Shown one piece after another: positions 14,660 through 15,914 of a DNA stretch of 15,914 nucleotides (position 1 is the first letter of the stretch; every line of letters starts with the position of its first letter). The stretch covers positions 1 through 15,914 of the forward strand of contig CAZDEH010000022.1 in NCBI GenBank assembly GCA_964504665.1. The letters are read 5' to 3'. A model generated the notes under the pieces. The model was not told the DNA's origin. It made no database searches and saw nothing but the letters and a program-made list of their open reading frames with translations. Source of the DNA: STC-54 sp964504665 (GTDB taxonomy: Bacteria; Patescibacteriota; Microgenomatia; Daviesbacterales; UBA10151). A program made the translations under genes and the position numbers.

Positions 14660-14734
14660 GCGGGTGTAATTCACCGGTAGAATGTCACTTTTCCAAAGTG
14701 AACGCAAGGGGTTCAACTCCCCTCACCCGCTCCA
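14660..14734 (+). tRNA. tRNA-Gly (anticodon TCC)
   Basis: Cloverleaf: acceptor GCGGGTG/CACCCGC, D arm ATTC-ACCGGTA-GAAT, anticodon stem TCACT/AGTGA with loop TTTCCAA (anticodon TCC, reading GGA and GGG), and T arm AGGGG-TTCAACT-CCCCT. The discriminator is T14731, followed by an encoded CCA at 14732-14734. It is a normal glycine tRNA; the TCA anticodon that reads UGA as Gly in some candidate phyla is not present. Confidence 0.96.
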
Positions 14735-14845
14735 GACGAATTTAATCAAACTGACAATTTTTAGCCTTGAAAGGCTGCTGAATTTTGTTAAAACTTAATC
14801 CTATAACATAGTACCCTAACGGGAATCGAACTATCCTCAGAGTTG

Positions 14846-15010
14846 CTATTTTCCTTCTGGGTTGGATTCTCCAAAATAACCCATCCATTCTGTCCCATAA
14901 AATTCTTGCATAACTGCACAGCTTAATAGATAGACAACTTCCTGTATCTCTTTTAGTTCTTCTTCGGAGGCTTTAGGATAATATTTTCTGATCACATCTA
15001 AAGGTAACAT
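14846..15010 (-). CDS. Small 54-aa acidic protein, unrecognised
   Basis: This short gene runs from ATG 15010 to TAG 14846. The product begins MLPLDVIRKYYPKASEEELK and continues EIQEVVYLLSCAVMQEFYG, and it ends near GYFGESNPEGK. It is mostly helical and amphipathic, without signal peptide, Cys pair or membrane helix. It is accepted as a real gene because of the unusually strong Shine-Dalgarno AAGGAGGAGGTGA (15029-15017), 6 nt before the ATG, the best ribosome-binding site in the window. It is divergent from the 248-aa gene starting at 15108, and a possible -10 TATATT (minus strand, 15045-15040) lies just upstream. The family is unknown to me. A role as a small regulator or partner of the divergent gene product is possible but unproven. 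Confidence 0.7.
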   Translation of the reverse strand: MLPLDVIRKYYPKASEEELKEIQEVVYLLSCAVMQEFYGTEWMGYFGESNPEGK

Positions 15011-15041
15011 CTTAAATCACCTCCTCCTTGAGTAATTTGAA

Positions 15042-15098
15042 TATAGGGTCGTTACCTTATATCATTCGGCCTTGCGGATAATAACCTTATACCCTATA
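15042..15098. repeat. Short inverted and direct repeats in the divergent promoter region
   Basis: TATAGGGT (15042-15049) and its inverse ACCCTATA (15091-15098) overlap the -10 regions of the minus-strand 54-aa gene and the plus-strand 248-aa gene respectively. ACCTTATA occurs as a direct repeat at 15054-15061 and 15084-15091, 30 bp apart. The symmetrical placement suggests shared operator or promoter elements. Confidence 0.4.
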
Positions 15099-15100
15099 AT
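15072..15100 (+). promoter_or_regulatory. Promoter for a leaderless message (248-aa gene)
   Basis: TTGCGG (15072-15077), a 17-nt spacer and a perfect -10 TATAAT (15095-15100) predict a start at about 15107, one base before the ATG at 15108. The -35 box doubles as an apparent TTG start of the longer open frame, which is therefore untranslated promoter DNA. Confidence 0.65.
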
Positions 15101-15107
15101 TCCTCAC

Positions 15108-15854
15108 ATGTCACCAGAAGCGCCTCGTGGGAAACCAAGAAAAGATGACCAGCCACTTGAAATAAAACTCGATGTCCCATTCAGACCATATGAAAGATCT
15201 CGTAAGTTTTATTGGCCTAAAAAAGGTGAAAATCCTGCTATAGTTTATGAAAGATATGATCATACCTTATTGCTGCGCAGAAGAGTTTCCCTTTATGGAA
15301 TCCCTGGCTGGATAGATATCATAAGTGATGATCCAGAGTCTTGGATAGAGTCACTCGTAAAAGGATTTCCTATAGAAAAACCATTCGGAGAGACCCATTT
15401 TGAGGAGATTTACAAAGGTCGTGATGATATCGAATATACAGAGAAGCCTTATATACTCCGTTTTGGCTTTCATCTCCGAACTCCTGCTGAATATGCAAAG
15501 CTTTTGAATAGTTATGTTGATGTAGAATTAGGGAAAGAACGGTATATGGCAGCTTGGAATTTGAGTATTCCTAGAGTTCAAAGAATAACACAACGGCTAG
15601 AAGTTGGAAAAGAAGTTATACTTCCAGAAAAAAATCTCATAAATTTAAAGAAAGAGAGTGAAATGAACGGAGAACCTGGTGAAGATGCTCGGAATGAAGA
15701 GTTTGAGAGAGTAACTTTTGTCTGGTTGCCAGATGATCTTAAAAAACTCAGAGCTATTAAACTAACATTTCATAGGTTTTTCGATGAGGGCGATGAGGAA
15801 CAACCGGTAGAACCAACTGTACCAGATAGAAAGCGTCTACTTGTACGTGCATAA
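15108..15854 (+). CDS. Hypothetical protein, 248 aa, charged, unrecognised
   Basis: This is a soluble, highly charged protein with no signal peptide or membrane helix. The start is placed at ATG 15108, since the open frame further upstream (TTG 15072) is occupied by a consensus promoter. Residues ~1-20 are Pro- and Lys-rich and probably disordered (MSPEAPRGKPRKDDQP). Residues ~20-180 look folded, with aromatic and Arg-rich strands (FYWPKKGENPAIVYERYDH, LLLRRRVSLYGIPGW). A polar stretch (~185-200, MNGEPGEDARNEEF) precedes a final strand-helix (VTFVWLPDDLKKLRAIKLTF) and an acidic, Pro-rich tail. No catalytic or nucleic-acid-binding motif that I recognise is present. It is divergent from the 54-aa gene, which may belong to the same module. 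Confidence 0.75.
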   Translation: MSPEAPRGKPRKDDQPLEIKLDVPFRPYERSRKFYWPKKGENPAIVYERYDHTLLLRRRVSLYGIPGWIDIISDDPESWIESLVKGFPIEKPFGETHFEEIYKGRDDIEYTEKPYILRFGFHLRTPAEYAKLLNSYVDVELGKERYMAAWNLSIPRVQRITQRLEVGKEVILPEKNLINLKKESEMNGEPGEDARNEEFERVTFVWLPDDLKKLRAIKLTFHRFFDEGDEEQPVEPTVPDRKRLLVRA

Positions 15855-15881
15855 TTTGTTATGCATACTTATACATTTTTT
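15847..15881 (+). terminator. Possible terminator after the 248-aa gene
   Basis: TGCATAA-TTTG-TTATGCA (15848-15865, extended by one G-T pair) forms a 7-8 bp hairpin that overlaps the stop codon. A T6 run follows at 15876-15881, about 9 nt later, so the spacing is poor for an intrinsic terminator. Confidence 0.3.
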
Positions 15882-15914
15882 AGACCTAAAGCATAGACTA
15901 AATCCGGTAAAAGA

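Noticed and set aside
14800..14850. tRNA-like 3' half on the minus strand (TTCGATTCCCG...)
   Set aside because: The motif resembles a T loop, but the flanking bases do not form a T stem and no acceptor or anticodon arms can be built. It could be a decayed tRNA end or attachment site, but the evidence is too thin. The rest of 14735-14845 holds only a small AGCCT/AGGCT hairpin without a proper U-tract.

Overview
The window looks like chromosomal DNA of an uncultured, AT-rich bacterium, most probably a member of the Candidate Phyla Radiation (Patescibacteria, Microgenomates-like). This is an inference. It rests on the low GC content, compact genes, the minimal type IV pilus gene set, the glycoside hydrolase and Y-polymerase types, and the frequent (near-)leaderless gene starts. 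TGA is used as a stop codon and no gene needs UGA recoding, so the code appears standard.

Layout. 1-316: a broken gene remnant whose middle resembles squalene/phytoene synthase. 317-390 (-): tRNA-His(GTG). 498-2726 (+): a membrane histidine kinase followed by two single-domain receiver proteins. 2759-10224 (+): a type IV pilus/pseudopilus cluster. It holds the PilB/GspE assembly ATPase, the PilC/GspF platform protein, five prepilin-like proteins in an order recalling GspH-I-J-K plus a major-type pilin, and a bitopic membrane protein with a LytR_C domain. The second prepilin (5950-7704) is a 584-residue giant carrying about eight ~52-residue units that look like a beta-propeller. 10229-10312 (-): a probable ~84-nt structured small RNA with its own promoter and terminator, lying between convergent genes. 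10349-12112 (-): a secreted TIM-barrel glycoside hydrolase with an Ig-like C-terminal domain. 12154-13654 (-): a Y-family translesion polymerase translationally coupled to an 86-aa partner. 13758-14609 (+): a DUF1189-type membrane protein. 14660-14734 (+): tRNA-Gly(TCC) with an encoded CCA. 14846-15854: a divergent pair of unrecognised genes, 54 aa on (-) and 248 aa on (+), sharing a promoter region with inverted and direct repeats.

How the genes may work together. The kinase and two CheY-like receivers sit directly upstream of pilB and probably regulate pilus assembly or motility. ATPase and platform protein would assemble the major pilin (8634-9122), and the four minor prepilins would prime the fibre. 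The propeller-bearing pilin is a good candidate for a tip adhesin. The bitopic LytR_C protein occupies the place of GspL/PilM-N and may couple the ATPase to the envelope. Prepilin peptidase, PilT and PilO are not in the window.

Most promising findings: the pilin-propeller fusion; the small RNA at 10229-10312, whose + strand mismatches become G-U pairs only when transcribed from the minus strand; recurrent extended -10 promoters placed a few bases before start codons; and the polymerase/86-aa partner pair.
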